Below, in pieces: positions 32,299 through 40,646 of a DNA stretch of 46,479 bases. How positions within the stretch are numbered: position 1 is the first letter of the stretch; each line of letters opens with the position of its first letter. The stretch spans positions 1-46,479 of the forward strand of contig JAFABO010000175.1 of assembly GCA_023426005.1 (NCBI GenBank), read 5' to 3'. The position numbers and the translations under genes are program-made. Under the pieces are notes generated by a model. It did not search any database. It was not told the DNA's origin and worked only from the letters and a program-made list of their open reading frames with translations. The DNA comes from Bacillota bacterium (GTDB lineage Bacteria; Bacillota; Clostridia; Acetivibrionales; DSM-1351).

Positions 32299-32970
32299 TT
32301 AGTATTCGTTATTAAGCTTATACGCCGGCTTTTCATCCTCCTCAATTGTCGTGAACCTTGGGGAGTCATCATAAAAGCGGTTGTCAGCATTATCATCATT
32401 TATCATGGATACTTCACCCAGCAGCACAGGCCCATGCCCCTCTTCGGCCCAGAACTTATGATAAAGCCCTGGATAAAGGCTTATACTTTCACCCGGCTTC
32501 AGTCTGACGACAGTTCCTGCCGCCGCCTCATAGTTTCTTCCGTCTGAGGACACCTTTACCTGATCTGATAAAAACTTGCCATCCGGGGATGAATTATACA
32601 GCTGTATCAACAGGTTTCCTCCTCCTCGGTTTATAATATCCTCCATTTTGTGCCAATGAAAATGAAAAGGTGTTATTTGATTCCCATTTGATATAATAAT
32701 TTTTTCGGCATAAGGTTTTTTATATTTTTTACTGCCCATACACCCGTTTCTCATTGTAAAAGCCACAAATCCACACTTTTTGAAATCTCCATATCCAAAA
32801 TCCGTAACATCCCAGCCGAGCATGGCAGCCTTCACTTCGTCATATTCCTGTGAGGATCTTGTTTCCCAATCCTCTGATGTCCAATAAGCAATTGGCGGAA
32901 GTATGAAGTTTAATTCCTGAGTAAATTTAATTGCTTTGTTAATTGCGCTGTTAATTTCAGAACGTTTCAA
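32299..32970 (-). CDS. D-lyxose/mannose isomerase-family cupin
   Basis: 223 residues from a TTG at 32970 (MKRSEINSAI), with AAAGGAG 8 bases upstream; the reading from 32988 begins on that site. The cupin metal site is visible in TPFHFHWHKMEDIINRGGG (near residue 105) and YPGLYHKFWAEEG (near residue 170). The family converts D-lyxose to D-xylulose, and many members also convert D-mannose to D-fructose. Beside an alpha-mannosidase gene, mannose is the more likely substrate; this is inference from context. Confidence 0.87.
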   Translation of the reverse strand: MKRSEINSAINKAIKFTQELNFILPPIAYWTSEDWETRSSQEYDEVKAAMLGWDVTDFGYGDFKKCGFVAFTMRNGCMGSKKYKKPYAEKIIISNGNQITPFHFHWHKMEDIINRGGGNLLIQLYNSSPDGKFLSDQVKVSSDGRNYEAAAGTVVRLKPGESISLYPGLYHKFWAEEGHGPVLLGEVSMINDDNADNRFYDDSPRFTTIEEDEKPAYKLNNEY

Positions 32971-33025
32971 TGACCTGACTCCTTTCAAATTAAGAGAGGG
33001 CTGCTTTGACGCAACCCCCTTCTTA

Positions 33026-35725
33026 TCATAAATTGACCTTGAGTGTCACAATCTCAAAGGGTTTAGCTTCTACATCCACATATTGGTCCTTTATATCAAG
33101 AAGTCTGATAACATCCTCCTTAAGGTCTGCAAGCCAGGCTTTTTTCAAGTCTGTATTAAACTTGACTTTTCCGGATATACAGCTTTCGGTTGAATTATAA
33201 AATCTGAGAATATACTCATGGCTGAATTCGCATTTTTTAAACGCCGAAACTACAAATTCTTTTCTGTCAAATTCAAAAACAGAATGTACAGGCGGAAGTT
33301 CTCCATCTGACGATACGGGAACCTGAATTGCTTTCATCGGAACGTTATATTCATGTGAAGTCAGATATGTTCCGCTCTTCTCCCAGCCATCTTTATGAGG
33401 AATGATGCTGTATTCAAAATCCCAGGTACCTATGCACTGGCCTTCGGGTGCTTTTTCATTCCAGCCACCGGGTGCCTTGCGGGTCTTTATAAACTGCCTG
33501 CTGATCTGTTCTGTGCATCTCAGCAATGTAACGGCAATTATGGACTGTCCGTTTTCATTGTATACTTCATATTCATGCAGACCACGGTTGGCAACAGTCA
33601 GACCTGATTTTCCATCGTTGACCTCGCAGAAATCCTTCTGGGGATGTGTATAGAACAGCTCCTGCCAGTTCGGATCAAGCGGAGGATTAACAGGCCGCCT
33701 GTCCACCGAGAATGTACCCGCAGACCATGAATATTCCGATTCGACACCGGTTGGGAACAGCACGCGGAGTCTGTGGTATTTTGCTTTGTTATCGACAGTT
33801 GTTTTTACATCGATCCTTTTAATTCCACTGTATAAGGTTACGACGGTTCTGAAGCCGCAGCATACCGTAGTTGATGTCCTGCCTGCGTTCAAGCCTTCCA
33901 CCGTAGCAGGAAGATTCATTACGCCTGTGATTTCGAAGGACTGTCTGGCATCGTTGCGCTCAATCATTCTCGCCCTGATTGAAGCCGGATCCGAATATAC
34001 GGTAAAATCATTCTCCGGCGGACAATATGTGTATTCGTCTCCGCAGTCTCCGCTGTCGGCCAGCATGTTCACACCTTCCAGTGTCTTCCCTGTCTCATGG
34101 TCCAATATGGTAACACTTCCGTTTTCCATACATGGTATAACCCTGTAATGTTCGTTTTCTATGGCAATGCAATTCATATCATGATTTGTCGCCGTATCAT
34201 CATCACCATATAAAGGAATGACCTTAAAGGTCTTATATCCCATTGCCGGGACATCTTTTGCAAGAAGGGATATCTTACAGCGATTTACATTGTACTGATG
34301 GGGGAATCTCAAATAATCCAGCTCCAGCTTGTTGCTCACCCATGCGCTGTTGAGGATGCACGGTATTTCCCGGCCGCCGTCATAGGCTTTTACCGCAGTG
34401 GGCAGGCGTTTTCCTGTGTACAGTTCTTCGCCGTCTACCTTCAGTGGATTTCCGTCAATGGCAGCACTAAAATCTTGAGCAGATAGCAGTTTTTCATCAA
34501 AATCCATTTCTGCGTCAACCATATCCGTTCTTGCATTTGAGGTTGTATTCATAACCGTTACCGCATAATCGCCGTCTATTGAAGAAGTATTGATTTTACG
34601 GTAGAATTTACTCAATACCTCATCCAATTCTCCCCCTATTTCATAAACCTGGTTGTAACGGTACAGCATATCTCTATGGACTTCATCCACCGAACAGCCG
34701 CAGATGCTGTCATGAGGCAGATTTTTCAGCAGATACTTCCAGGCTGTCAGAAGTATGTCTTGGGGATATTCATTTCCCTGTCCTGCAGAAATACTGAATA
34801 TTGGCTCCAGGTAATTTTCAAGCAATCTGGAAACCTTGTGGTTTTCCTGTTTCAAATACGTTCTTGTAGATAATGTGGAGGCAAGCAGAATTGACTTGTT
34901 CACACCGCATAATTCACCTGAAACAATTTTAAGATCCTCAGGAATAGCCTTTTTTATTTCGGCTATAAAATTCGGAAGCGTAGTATGTATTATTTTACCC
35001 GATTGAAGTAATTTATTTGCTTCCTTAATAACAGACGAAAGATAGGGAACGGGCTCAAGGTGATCTCCTCCATTGGAAAGATAAATAATGTCGGTAGTTG
35101 CAAGTGAAGCAAATCTCTCCACATATTTATCGATTCTCTTTGCCACAGCTTCGCCGTCATCCGGCAGCTCAGCTCCTGTAAAATAGCCGTCCGGCATAAG
35201 GATGGTCAGTACTTCAGTACCGTCAGGAGCCTTCCACATAAATTCGGTCTTATCTATTTCAGCAGTTGCTCCCCGCCAGAACATTATTGTATCCATCCCA
35301 AGCTTTTGCAGAATCTGCGGCATTTGGGAGGGATGTCCGAAAGAATCCGGCAGGTAGCCCACCTGCATTTTCTCTACTCCAAAATCTTTTGCAATTCTGG
35401 TTCCCATGAGGTAATTCCTTATATGGGATTCACCGGTTATCAATATTTCATCCGGAAGGATATACCAGGGTCCTATTACTATTCTTCCGTTTTTAATATA
35501 CTTTTCCAATCTATTTCTATTATATGGTTTTACCTCCAGATAATCATAAAGGGGTAAAGTCTGACCATCCATCATAAATGAAACAAATTCGGGATCTTTA
35601 TCTAAAATGTCAAGCAGATTATCAATTAAATGCACCAGTTTGATACGTGTCTTCTGGTAATTCATATACCATTCCCTGTCCCAATGGGTTTTTGTAACCA
35701 TATAAATAGTAAACTTTTTATTCAT
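33026..35725 (-). CDS. Alpha-mannosidase, glycoside hydrolase family 38
   Basis: 899 residues from the second ATG (35725), which is 8 bases from AAAGGA; the ATG at 35731 is only 2 bases away. GH38 motifs: KTHWDREW near residue 12 (zinc ligands and active site), YLPDSFGHPSQMPQIL near residue 144, and HDSICGCSVDEVH near residue 338. No signal peptide is seen, so the enzyme is cytoplasmic and would release mannose from imported oligosaccharides. It lies between the permease and isomerase genes. Confidence 0.94.
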   Translation of the reverse strand: MNKKFTIYMVTKTHWDREWYMNYQKTRIKLVHLIDNLLDILDKDPEFVSFMMDGQTLPLYDYLEVKPYNRNRLEKYIKNGRIVIGPWYILPDEILITGESHIRNYLMGTRIAKDFGVEKMQVGYLPDSFGHPSQMPQILQKLGMDTIMFWRGATAEIDKTEFMWKAPDGTEVLTILMPDGYFTGAELPDDGEAVAKRIDKYVERFASLATTDIIYLSNGGDHLEPVPYLSSVIKEANKLLQSGKIIHTTLPNFIAEIKKAIPEDLKIVSGELCGVNKSILLASTLSTRTYLKQENHKVSRLLENYLEPIFSISAGQGNEYPQDILLTAWKYLLKNLPHDSICGCSVDEVHRDMLYRYNQVYEIGGELDEVLSKFYRKINTSSIDGDYAVTVMNTTSNARTDMVDAEMDFDEKLLSAQDFSAAIDGNPLKVDGEELYTGKRLPTAVKAYDGGREIPCILNSAWVSNKLELDYLRFPHQYNVNRCKISLLAKDVPAMGYKTFKVIPLYGDDDTATNHDMNCIAIENEHYRVIPCMENGSVTILDHETGKTLEGVNMLADSGDCGDEYTYCPPENDFTVYSDPASIRARMIERNDARQSFEITGVMNLPATVEGLNAGRTSTTVCCGFRTVVTLYSGIKRIDVKTTVDNKAKYHRLRVLFPTGVESEYSWSAGTFSVDRRPVNPPLDPNWQELFYTHPQKDFCEVNDGKSGLTVANRGLHEYEVYNENGQSIIAVTLLRCTEQISRQFIKTRKAPGGWNEKAPEGQCIGTWDFEYSIIPHKDGWEKSGTYLTSHEYNVPMKAIQVPVSSDGELPPVHSVFEFDRKEFVVSAFKKCEFSHEYILRFYNSTESCISGKVKFNTDLKKAWLADLKEDVIRLLDIKDQYVDVEAKPFEIVTLKVNL

Positions 35726-35749
35726 TGTCATTTTCCTTTCATTATGGAT

Positions 35750-36592
35750 TTATCCTTTTACTGCACCGGCAGTCAATGCAGCTACTATATACTTCTGCAA
35801 GAATACAAATAGAATTATTGTGGGTAAAATCGCTACAATGCTGGCAGCAGCCAAATAGTGAGTGGTTATTTGGGACAGGGTCGATTGCAGGTTTACCAGT
35901 TGTACCGCAATAGGCATCTTGCCTGGTGAGTCTATCAGAATGTATGGAATTACAAATTGTGACCAGCTCAATATGAATATCAGCAATACTGCCGAGAAAA
36001 TTCCCGGCGCTATTACGGGGAGGATTATCTTCATTACGGTCTGCAGCCTGTTGCATCCGTCTATGGTAGCAGCTTCATCAAGTTCTTTCGGAATGGTGTC
36101 TATAAAACTTTTCAAAAACCAGACCTGGAAAGGAGCCGAGGTTGCAATATATATGCATATCAATCCCGTATGTGAATTCAACAGGTTCATCATACTGAAG
36201 TACCTGTATATGGGAACCACCACAACAAGCGGAGAAATCATCTGAAACATCAATATTATGAACTGAAGCTGTTTGCTCAGCCTGAATTTCATTCTGGAGA
36301 AACAGTATGCCGCCGGTATGGAAATGGCAAGGGTCCCCCCAATTGTCCCAAGTGTTATTTTCAACGAATTCCACACTCCTGTCAGGAGTCTTACCTGCAC
36401 AACAACATATTTATAATTGTCCAGCATGAATGAATCGGGCAGCAATGCCGGGGGCATTCTATACAGCTCAGGAATAGTCTTTAAGGACAGGGAAAGGACC
36501 CATACCAGAGGTAAAAGAAAAAATGCTGCAACAGCTGTATAAAATAGATAGAGAGCAATTATGGCTATAGTATTATTAGCTTTCTGTGACAT
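35750..36592 (-). CDS. Carbohydrate ABC transporter permease (MalG type)
   Basis: 280 residues from the ATG at 36592 (MSQKANNTIA), 10 bases after GGGGAGGAG; a longer reading from 36613 overlaps the upstream gene. Six hydrophobic segments are present. The EAA loop that docks the ATPase is EAATIDGCNRLQTVMKIILP near residue 190. It pairs with the upstream permease. No ATPase gene is in the operon; a shared MsmX/MsiK-type ATPase from elsewhere probably drives the importer, as in many Gram-positive sugar systems. Confidence 0.93.
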   Translation of the reverse strand: MSQKANNTIAIIALYLFYTAVAAFFLLPLVWVLSLSLKTIPELYRMPPALLPDSFMLDNYKYVVVQVRLLTGVWNSLKITLGTIGGTLAISIPAAYCFSRMKFRLSKQLQFIILMFQMISPLVVVVPIYRYFSMMNLLNSHTGLICIYIATSAPFQVWFLKSFIDTIPKELDEAATIDGCNRLQTVMKIILPVIAPGIFSAVLLIFILSWSQFVIPYILIDSPGKMPIAVQLVNLQSTLSQITTHYLAAASIVAILPTIILFVFLQKYIVAALTAGAVKG

Positions 36593-36596
36593 ATAC

Positions 36597-37520
36597 CTAA
36601 TTCTCCTCCCCATTCATTTTTATATATAAAGTCGCAAATACGACATTTATCAACAGAAGAATTACTGCAATTGCACTTCCTTTACCCAGATCCAGCTGCT
36701 GAAAAATAGTTCTGTAGGAGCTGAGCACCATAACCTCGGTACTTCTGCCCGGTCCTCCTCCTGTGAGGGACATAATCATGTCAAATGTATTAAAGGTATT
36801 TATTATATTGAGCAGTATATTTACCATTATTACCGATTTCATGGAGGGAACAACTATGTTGAATATTCTTCTGAAAAACCGCACTCCATCTACATCACCG
36901 GCTTCAATGATTTCAATCGGAACTGTTTTTATACCTGCATAAAGGAGTATCATACTCTGAGCAGTTCCTCTCCAGACATTGGCTATTGTCATAAATACCA
37001 GGGCCAAAACCGGATTGGTTAAAAACGGGATAGCTTTAACTCCAGCCAGTGATAATAAATAGTTCAGAATACCTGAGCTGGTTTCAGAATATAATATCTT
37101 CCATATGATTCCTATTGCAACTCCCGGAATTGCCCATGAAATCAAAGAAATTGTACGGGTTATGACAGTCCCTTTTAAATTTCTTTTCTCTCCGCTGTCA
37201 ACTCCATATGCAATGGCAAAGCCCAATGCAAATTGCAATATAACACTTACACCAACAAAGAATAGTGTAATCCCCAATACATAAAGAAGAGACGGGTCCT
37301 GAAATATCCTGATATATGAATTCAACGTATACCTGTAATCTGTTGAAGTCATAGATGCATTGGTAAAGCTCATCCTTATCATGTCTATGCATGGGAACAA
37401 AAAGAATACCGATAAGAATATAAGCAATGGGAGCAACCAGAGTACAGGACGCTGGCTGCTCCTTTCAGAACTCCTTATGTATGTGGATTTTATAATTTTC
37501 CGGTCGTTTATCTGATTCAT
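36597..37520 (-). CDS. Carbohydrate ABC transporter permease (MalF type)
   Basis: 307 residues from the ATG at 37520 (MNQINDRK), 7 bases after GAGGGG; ATGs at 37523 and 37535 are also in frame. Six hydrophobic segments are seen, with an EAA loop EAGDVDGVRFFRRIFNIVVP near residue 215. It forms the channel with the MalG-type partner, whose gene starts 4 bases beyond its stop. It follows the solute-binding protein gene by 37 bases. Confidence 0.93.
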   Translation of the reverse strand: MNQINDRKIIKSTYIRSSERSSQRPVLWLLPLLIFLSVFFLFPCIDMIRMSFTNASMTSTDYRYTLNSYIRIFQDPSLLYVLGITLFFVGVSVILQFALGFAIAYGVDSGEKRNLKGTVITRTISLISWAIPGVAIGIIWKILYSETSSGILNYLLSLAGVKAIPFLTNPVLALVFMTIANVWRGTAQSMILLYAGIKTVPIEIIEAGDVDGVRFFRRIFNIVVPSMKSVIMVNILLNIINTFNTFDMIMSLTGGGPGRSTEVMVLSSYRTIFQQLDLGKGSAIAVILLLINVVFATLYIKMNGEEN

Positions 37521-37557
37521 CATAAAACCCCTCATTCGTAGTTAACCGTTGTCATTA

Positions 37558-38940
37558 TTATTTTTTTGAATATTCCGCATCAACATTCCTGGCCATTTTG
37601 TCAAGTGCCTTTTCAGGGGTGGCAGCACCGGATATTACATCGGAAAGAGCAATCTGGAATTCAGTGGATATAAAGTTGTAAATTTCAACACCCGGTCTTA
37701 CCGTAGCAATCTGCAAGGAATCCTTAAACTGCTGTTGAATAGGATCAGTTTTGAATTTTTCTATACTGTCATAAAGTGCAGGTCTTACAGGAAGATTCCC
37801 GGATGACAGGCAATACCCTTCTACGCCCCTGTCACCAACGAAAGTATCTATAGCAAACTGTGCGGCAAGCTTTCTCTTTGCGTCGTCTTTACTGAATACT
37901 CCGTATGTCCATCCACCTGAGGTCGTTGTTGTATTTGCACCTGCCATTACAGGTATGTTGGCCAGGGCATATATGTTTTTAAAGTTATCCTCTCCTATTA
38001 CGGCACCAATCTGTGTTGCAAGCCAGCTTCCTCCCACAAATGCCGCAACCTTGCCACTTGCAACATCCTGGTTCATATCACCATCAGTCATAAATGAAGT
38101 GACTCTGGTAGGAGTTATTTCGGTATCAATAGTTTTCTTAAGGAAGTTCAGTGTATTGAGCATATATTCTCTGTTTGCGCCTTGATTGAATACCGGTTTT
38201 CCTGAGTCATCTACGATCTGACCGCCTTGAGCCCAGAACCAAGGCCATATATCACAGGAAGTAGTTTCATTCTTTCCTGCCGGATAGAGGAACATATAGT
38301 CGCCGGACTTTTTAAGTTCCTGCATTTTGGTCAGCAATTCATCCCAATCCTTTGGAGGGGTGCTGAACAACGACTTTTGATAGTAGAGAACACGAACGTC
38401 GGTATTGTACCAAAGTGCAAGTGTCTTGTCCTCAGGCTTCATTAATTTCTGAGCAAAAGGGAACCAACTGTCCAGTGGAAGGTTATTTTCAGCCATTACA
38501 TCATCAAGCGGCTGCAAATACTTCCAATAGCTTGGCAGAATAAAGCTGTCGATTGCGGCCAGATCAGGAGCTGAACCTGACTGTGCCTGAATGAGCAGCT
38601 TTGCCATTGCATCCTGGATATTTACTGTCTGAGCTGTTATTTTAATTTTAACTTCCGGGTGTTGCTTTACAAACTCTATTGCTTTTTGTTTTTCATAATC
38701 TGCCACAGGTTTGTTTGGGGAGTCAAATGCTTCCTGGGGTAACCATGTCAATTCGACTGATGCATCCGGATATCCTACGGTGTCATTTGTAACCTTGGGT
38801 TCGCCTTTTGTACCTGAATCGGATGCTGCCGAAGAACCTGCCGTAGAGGGAGCAGATGCAGTATTCCCGGAACCACATCCAACTAAGGCAGCTGACATTA
38901 ATACTAACAGAGCCAACATGATACATAATAACTTTTTCAT
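37558..38940 (-). CDS. Sugar ABC transporter solute-binding lipoprotein
   Basis: 460 residues. A lipoprotein signal ends in the lipobox LVGC (Cys at about residue 22), followed by a Ser/Ala/Gly-rich linker. The remainder has the type I sugar-binding fold: DLAAIDSFILPSYWKYLQPL, then ASGKVAAFVGGSWLATQIG near residue 300. It captures an oligosaccharide outside the cell for the two permeases. AAGGGTGG precedes the ATG. It is the first gene after a promoter covered by a ROK-type operator, so it is probably induced by the sugar it carries. Confidence 0.94.
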   Translation of the reverse strand: MKKLLCIMLALLVLMSAALVGCGSGNTASAPSTAGSSAASDSGTKGEPKVTNDTVGYPDASVELTWLPQEAFDSPNKPVADYEKQKAIEFVKQHPEVKIKITAQTVNIQDAMAKLLIQAQSGSAPDLAAIDSFILPSYWKYLQPLDDVMAENNLPLDSWFPFAQKLMKPEDKTLALWYNTDVRVLYYQKSLFSTPPKDWDELLTKMQELKKSGDYMFLYPAGKNETTSCDIWPWFWAQGGQIVDDSGKPVFNQGANREYMLNTLNFLKKTIDTEITPTRVTSFMTDGDMNQDVASGKVAAFVGGSWLATQIGAVIGEDNFKNIYALANIPVMAGANTTTTSGGWTYGVFSKDDAKRKLAAQFAIDTFVGDRGVEGYCLSSGNLPVRPALYDSIEKFKTDPIQQQFKDSLQIATVRPGVEIYNFISTEFQIALSDVISGAATPEKALDKMARNVDAEYSKK

Positions 38941-38967
38941 AATTTTCCACCCTTCATTATTTTGTTA

Positions 38968-39015
38968 TATACAAATAGTCCAATATTCAATTTTAGTATT
39001 AGACTTTTTTGTATA
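38968..39015. repeat. Imperfect inverted repeat upstream of the binding-protein gene
   Basis: TATACAAATAGTCCAATA (38968-38985) and TATTAGACTTTTTTGTATA (38997-39015) are inverted arms with two mismatches and one extra base. The element lies in the predicted leader of the transport operon. It differs from the two ROK-type palindromes. It could be a second operator or an RNA hairpin. Confidence 0.5.
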
Positions 39016-39024
39016 ACTTTAACT

Positions 39025-39047
39025 ATTAGTAAACACCTTTTACTAAT
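39025..39047. promoter_or_regulatory. ROK-type operator 1, over the transport-operon promoter
   Basis: ATTAGTAAA-CACCT-TTTACTAAT is a perfect 9-5-9 palindrome containing TTAGTAA-N7-TTACTAA. It covers the spacer and -10 box of the candidate minus-strand promoter TTGACA-N17-TTTACT (39056-39028). Binding here would block transcription. Confidence 0.75.
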
Positions 39048-39056
39048 GAATGTCAA
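39028..39056 (-). promoter_or_regulatory. Candidate promoter of the mannoside transport operon
   Basis: Consensus TTGACA (39056-39051), 17-base spacer, TTTACT (39033-39028; 4 of 6 bases fit) on the minus strand, overlapping operator 1. The leader to the binding-protein gene would be about 80 bases. Confidence 0.5.
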
Positions 39057-39061
39057 TAGCT

Positions 39062-39082
39062 TTAGTAAGAAATTATTACTAA
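39062..39082. promoter_or_regulatory. ROK-type operator 2, near the repressor gene
   Basis: TTAGTAA-N7-TTACTAA, the same arms and spacing as in operator 1, with centres 36 bp apart. It lies about 80 bases before the ROK gene and may serve autoregulation or cooperative binding. Confidence 0.7.
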
Positions 39083-39162
39083 TTGTTTAATTTTACTTAT
39101 TATTATTTAGAATTTATGGTAATATTTTTTTAGGAATAAATTATCTTTTGAGGAGTGTTCAT

Positions 39163-40368
39163 ATGAATGATAAGTACCGAAGCTCAATAAAACCGAAAAA
39201 CCCGCAATATCTCAGAAACACCAACAGAGCCGAAATACTGAGATATTTGGTCACCAAAGGTACTGCCAGCAGAATTGAGCTTTCAAAAAACCTCAATCTT
39301 ACAAAAATGGGGATAAGTAAAATTGTTTCGGAGCTGCAGCAAGATAATCTTATTGAAGAAGGCGGAATAATAAATGATATTTCAAATCAGCAGTCAGGCT
39401 CATATTCCGGTCGAAAGCCGACTGCAATCAATATACCTAATTATAGAATAAATACCATCGGTATATCTATTTTCCGATATCAGATCAAAGGAATTGCAGC
39501 AGATATCAAAGGTAATATCTTCTACTCGGAAAAAGTTTCACTGCCGGTAGGTACCGATAATGAAAAGTTTATTGACTTAACCATAGCATTAATTGATAAA
39601 ATAATGACTGCAAATAAAAATTTTAAATTTATAGGGATCGGGATTGCCTCTATAGGTCCCCTCGATATTCACAGGCAGAAAATACTGAATCCTCCCAATT
39701 TCAGAAATATCAGGGATGTCAGTATAGGAGACATTATACGTGAGCGGTTCTCTCTTCCGGTTTTTCTGGAGAATGACATGAATGCTGCGGCATTGGCCGA
39801 GCACCTTTACGGAATTGCCAAGGATACCGGAAATATTGTCTATCTTGGTATCGGCAGCGGTGTAGGAGCCGGAATCATTATAAACGGCAACATGCTCCAT
39901 GGCAGCGGAGGTTATGCCGGTGAAATCGGACATATATCCATTAAGAGTGACGGTCCCAAGTGTTCATGCGGGAGGAACGGCTGTTTGGAATTATATACAA
40001 ATACTCTCAGCCTTCTGCAGAGTACGGGCGCAGCATCAGTAGAGAAACTGCTTGAAGAGCTATCTCTCAACCTTTCTGGCGAATCAACGCAACAAATTGT
40101 TGACAGCTATGTTGAAGCCGTTCTGAACGCACTTGTAACAATAGTAAATATATTTGACCCTGAAATCGTAATTATCGGAGACGAAGGTGCATTGCTTGTC
40201 AGCCAGTATCTTAAGCAGTTGGAGGAAGATATGAATACACTCATGTTCCAGAACTGCTCGCAAAAAATAAAGCTGGCAGTATCGTCTTTCGGCGAATCCG
40301 CACCTCTGGTGGGGGCTGCGGCAACAGTATTCCAAAATGTGTTTAACGGTATACTGCCGGTTGATTGA
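39163..40368 (+). CDS. ROK-family transcriptional repressor of the mannoside operon
   Basis: 401 residues from the ATG at 39163 with GAGGAG 7 bases upstream; a TTG reading from 39148 lies on that site. The N-terminal winged helix-turn-helix (residues ~15-75) includes NRAEILRYLVTKGTASRIEL. The ROK domain shows FLENDMNAAALAEH, GIGSGVGAGIIINGNML, GEIGHISI and the zinc motif CSCGRNGCLE near residue 270. ROK repressors of the XylR/NagC type bind palindromic operators and release them on binding sugar. Its divergence from the transport operon and the two matched palindromes between them support that role. Confidence 0.92.
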   Translation: MNDKYRSSIKPKNPQYLRNTNRAEILRYLVTKGTASRIELSKNLNLTKMGISKIVSELQQDNLIEEGGIINDISNQQSGSYSGRKPTAINIPNYRINTIGISIFRYQIKGIAADIKGNIFYSEKVSLPVGTDNEKFIDLTIALIDKIMTANKNFKFIGIGIASIGPLDIHRQKILNPPNFRNIRDVSIGDIIRERFSLPVFLENDMNAAALAEHLYGIAKDTGNIVYLGIGSGVGAGIIINGNMLHGSGGYAGEIGHISIKSDGPKCSCGRNGCLELYTNTLSLLQSTGAASVEKLLEELSLNLSGESTQQIVDSYVEAVLNALVTIVNIFDPEIVIIGDEGALLVSQYLKQLEEDMNTLMFQNCSQKIKLAVSSFGESAPLVGAAATVFQNVFNGILPVD

Positions 40369-40381
40369 TTTTTTAAAATTG

Positions 40382-40408
40382 AGGAGAACATAGCATTATA
40401 GTTCTCCT
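40382..40408 (+). terminator. Hairpin after the ROK gene, weak terminator
   Basis: AGGAGAAC (40382-40389) and GTTCTCCT (40401-40408) are perfect 8-base arms with an 11-base loop, 13 bases after the ROK stop. No U-run follows, so termination efficiency is doubtful. Confidence 0.45.
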
Positions 40409-40443
40409 GATAAATGCAGGCGAATTTTCTGAACAATAAAATA

Positions 40444-40483
40444 AACTCCGTTGCAATTAATCTTTTATTACTGCAGCGGAGTT
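40444..40483. repeat. Inverted repeat between ROK gene and chemoreceptor relic
   Basis: AACTCCG-T-TGCA (40444-40455) and TGCA-G-CGGAGTT (40472-40483) pair with one internal mismatch around a 16-base AT-rich loop. On the minus strand it is followed by UAUUUU, so it might also end foldase transcription. Confidence 0.5.
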
Positions 40484-40513
40484 CAGTATATTATCTAGTG
40501 TTGCTCACCGCAG

Positions 40514-40567
40514 CAGAACAGCTTTCAGCCGGTATGCAGCAGACTGCGGCAACAATGGAGGAAATGA
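40514..40567 (+). pseudogene. 54-bp chemoreceptor gene relic
   Basis: 53 of 54 bases match the chemoreceptor gene at 30197-30250. In frame it would read AEQLSAGMQQTAATMEEM, from the signalling coiled coil. Both flanks lose similarity within a few codons. There is no start, ribosome site or full domain, so this is a fragment: either the scar of a deleted paralogue or a short duplication. Confidence 0.8.
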
Positions 40568-40646
40568 GTTTGTATGGGAGCACTATTACAATATTTTCAA
40601 TATGTATTTCAATTGTTTCAATTTATAACTCTCCATTGTAATTTGC

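Noticed and set aside
32274..32399. Longer N-terminus for the DUF4432 protein
   Set aside because: It overlaps the isomerase gene by about 100 bases; the ATG at 32273 has its own GGAGG.
40414..40641. 75-codon plus-strand frame over the chemoreceptor relic
   Set aside because: It joins unrelated sequence to the 54-bp fragment and has no start signals; I list only the relic.
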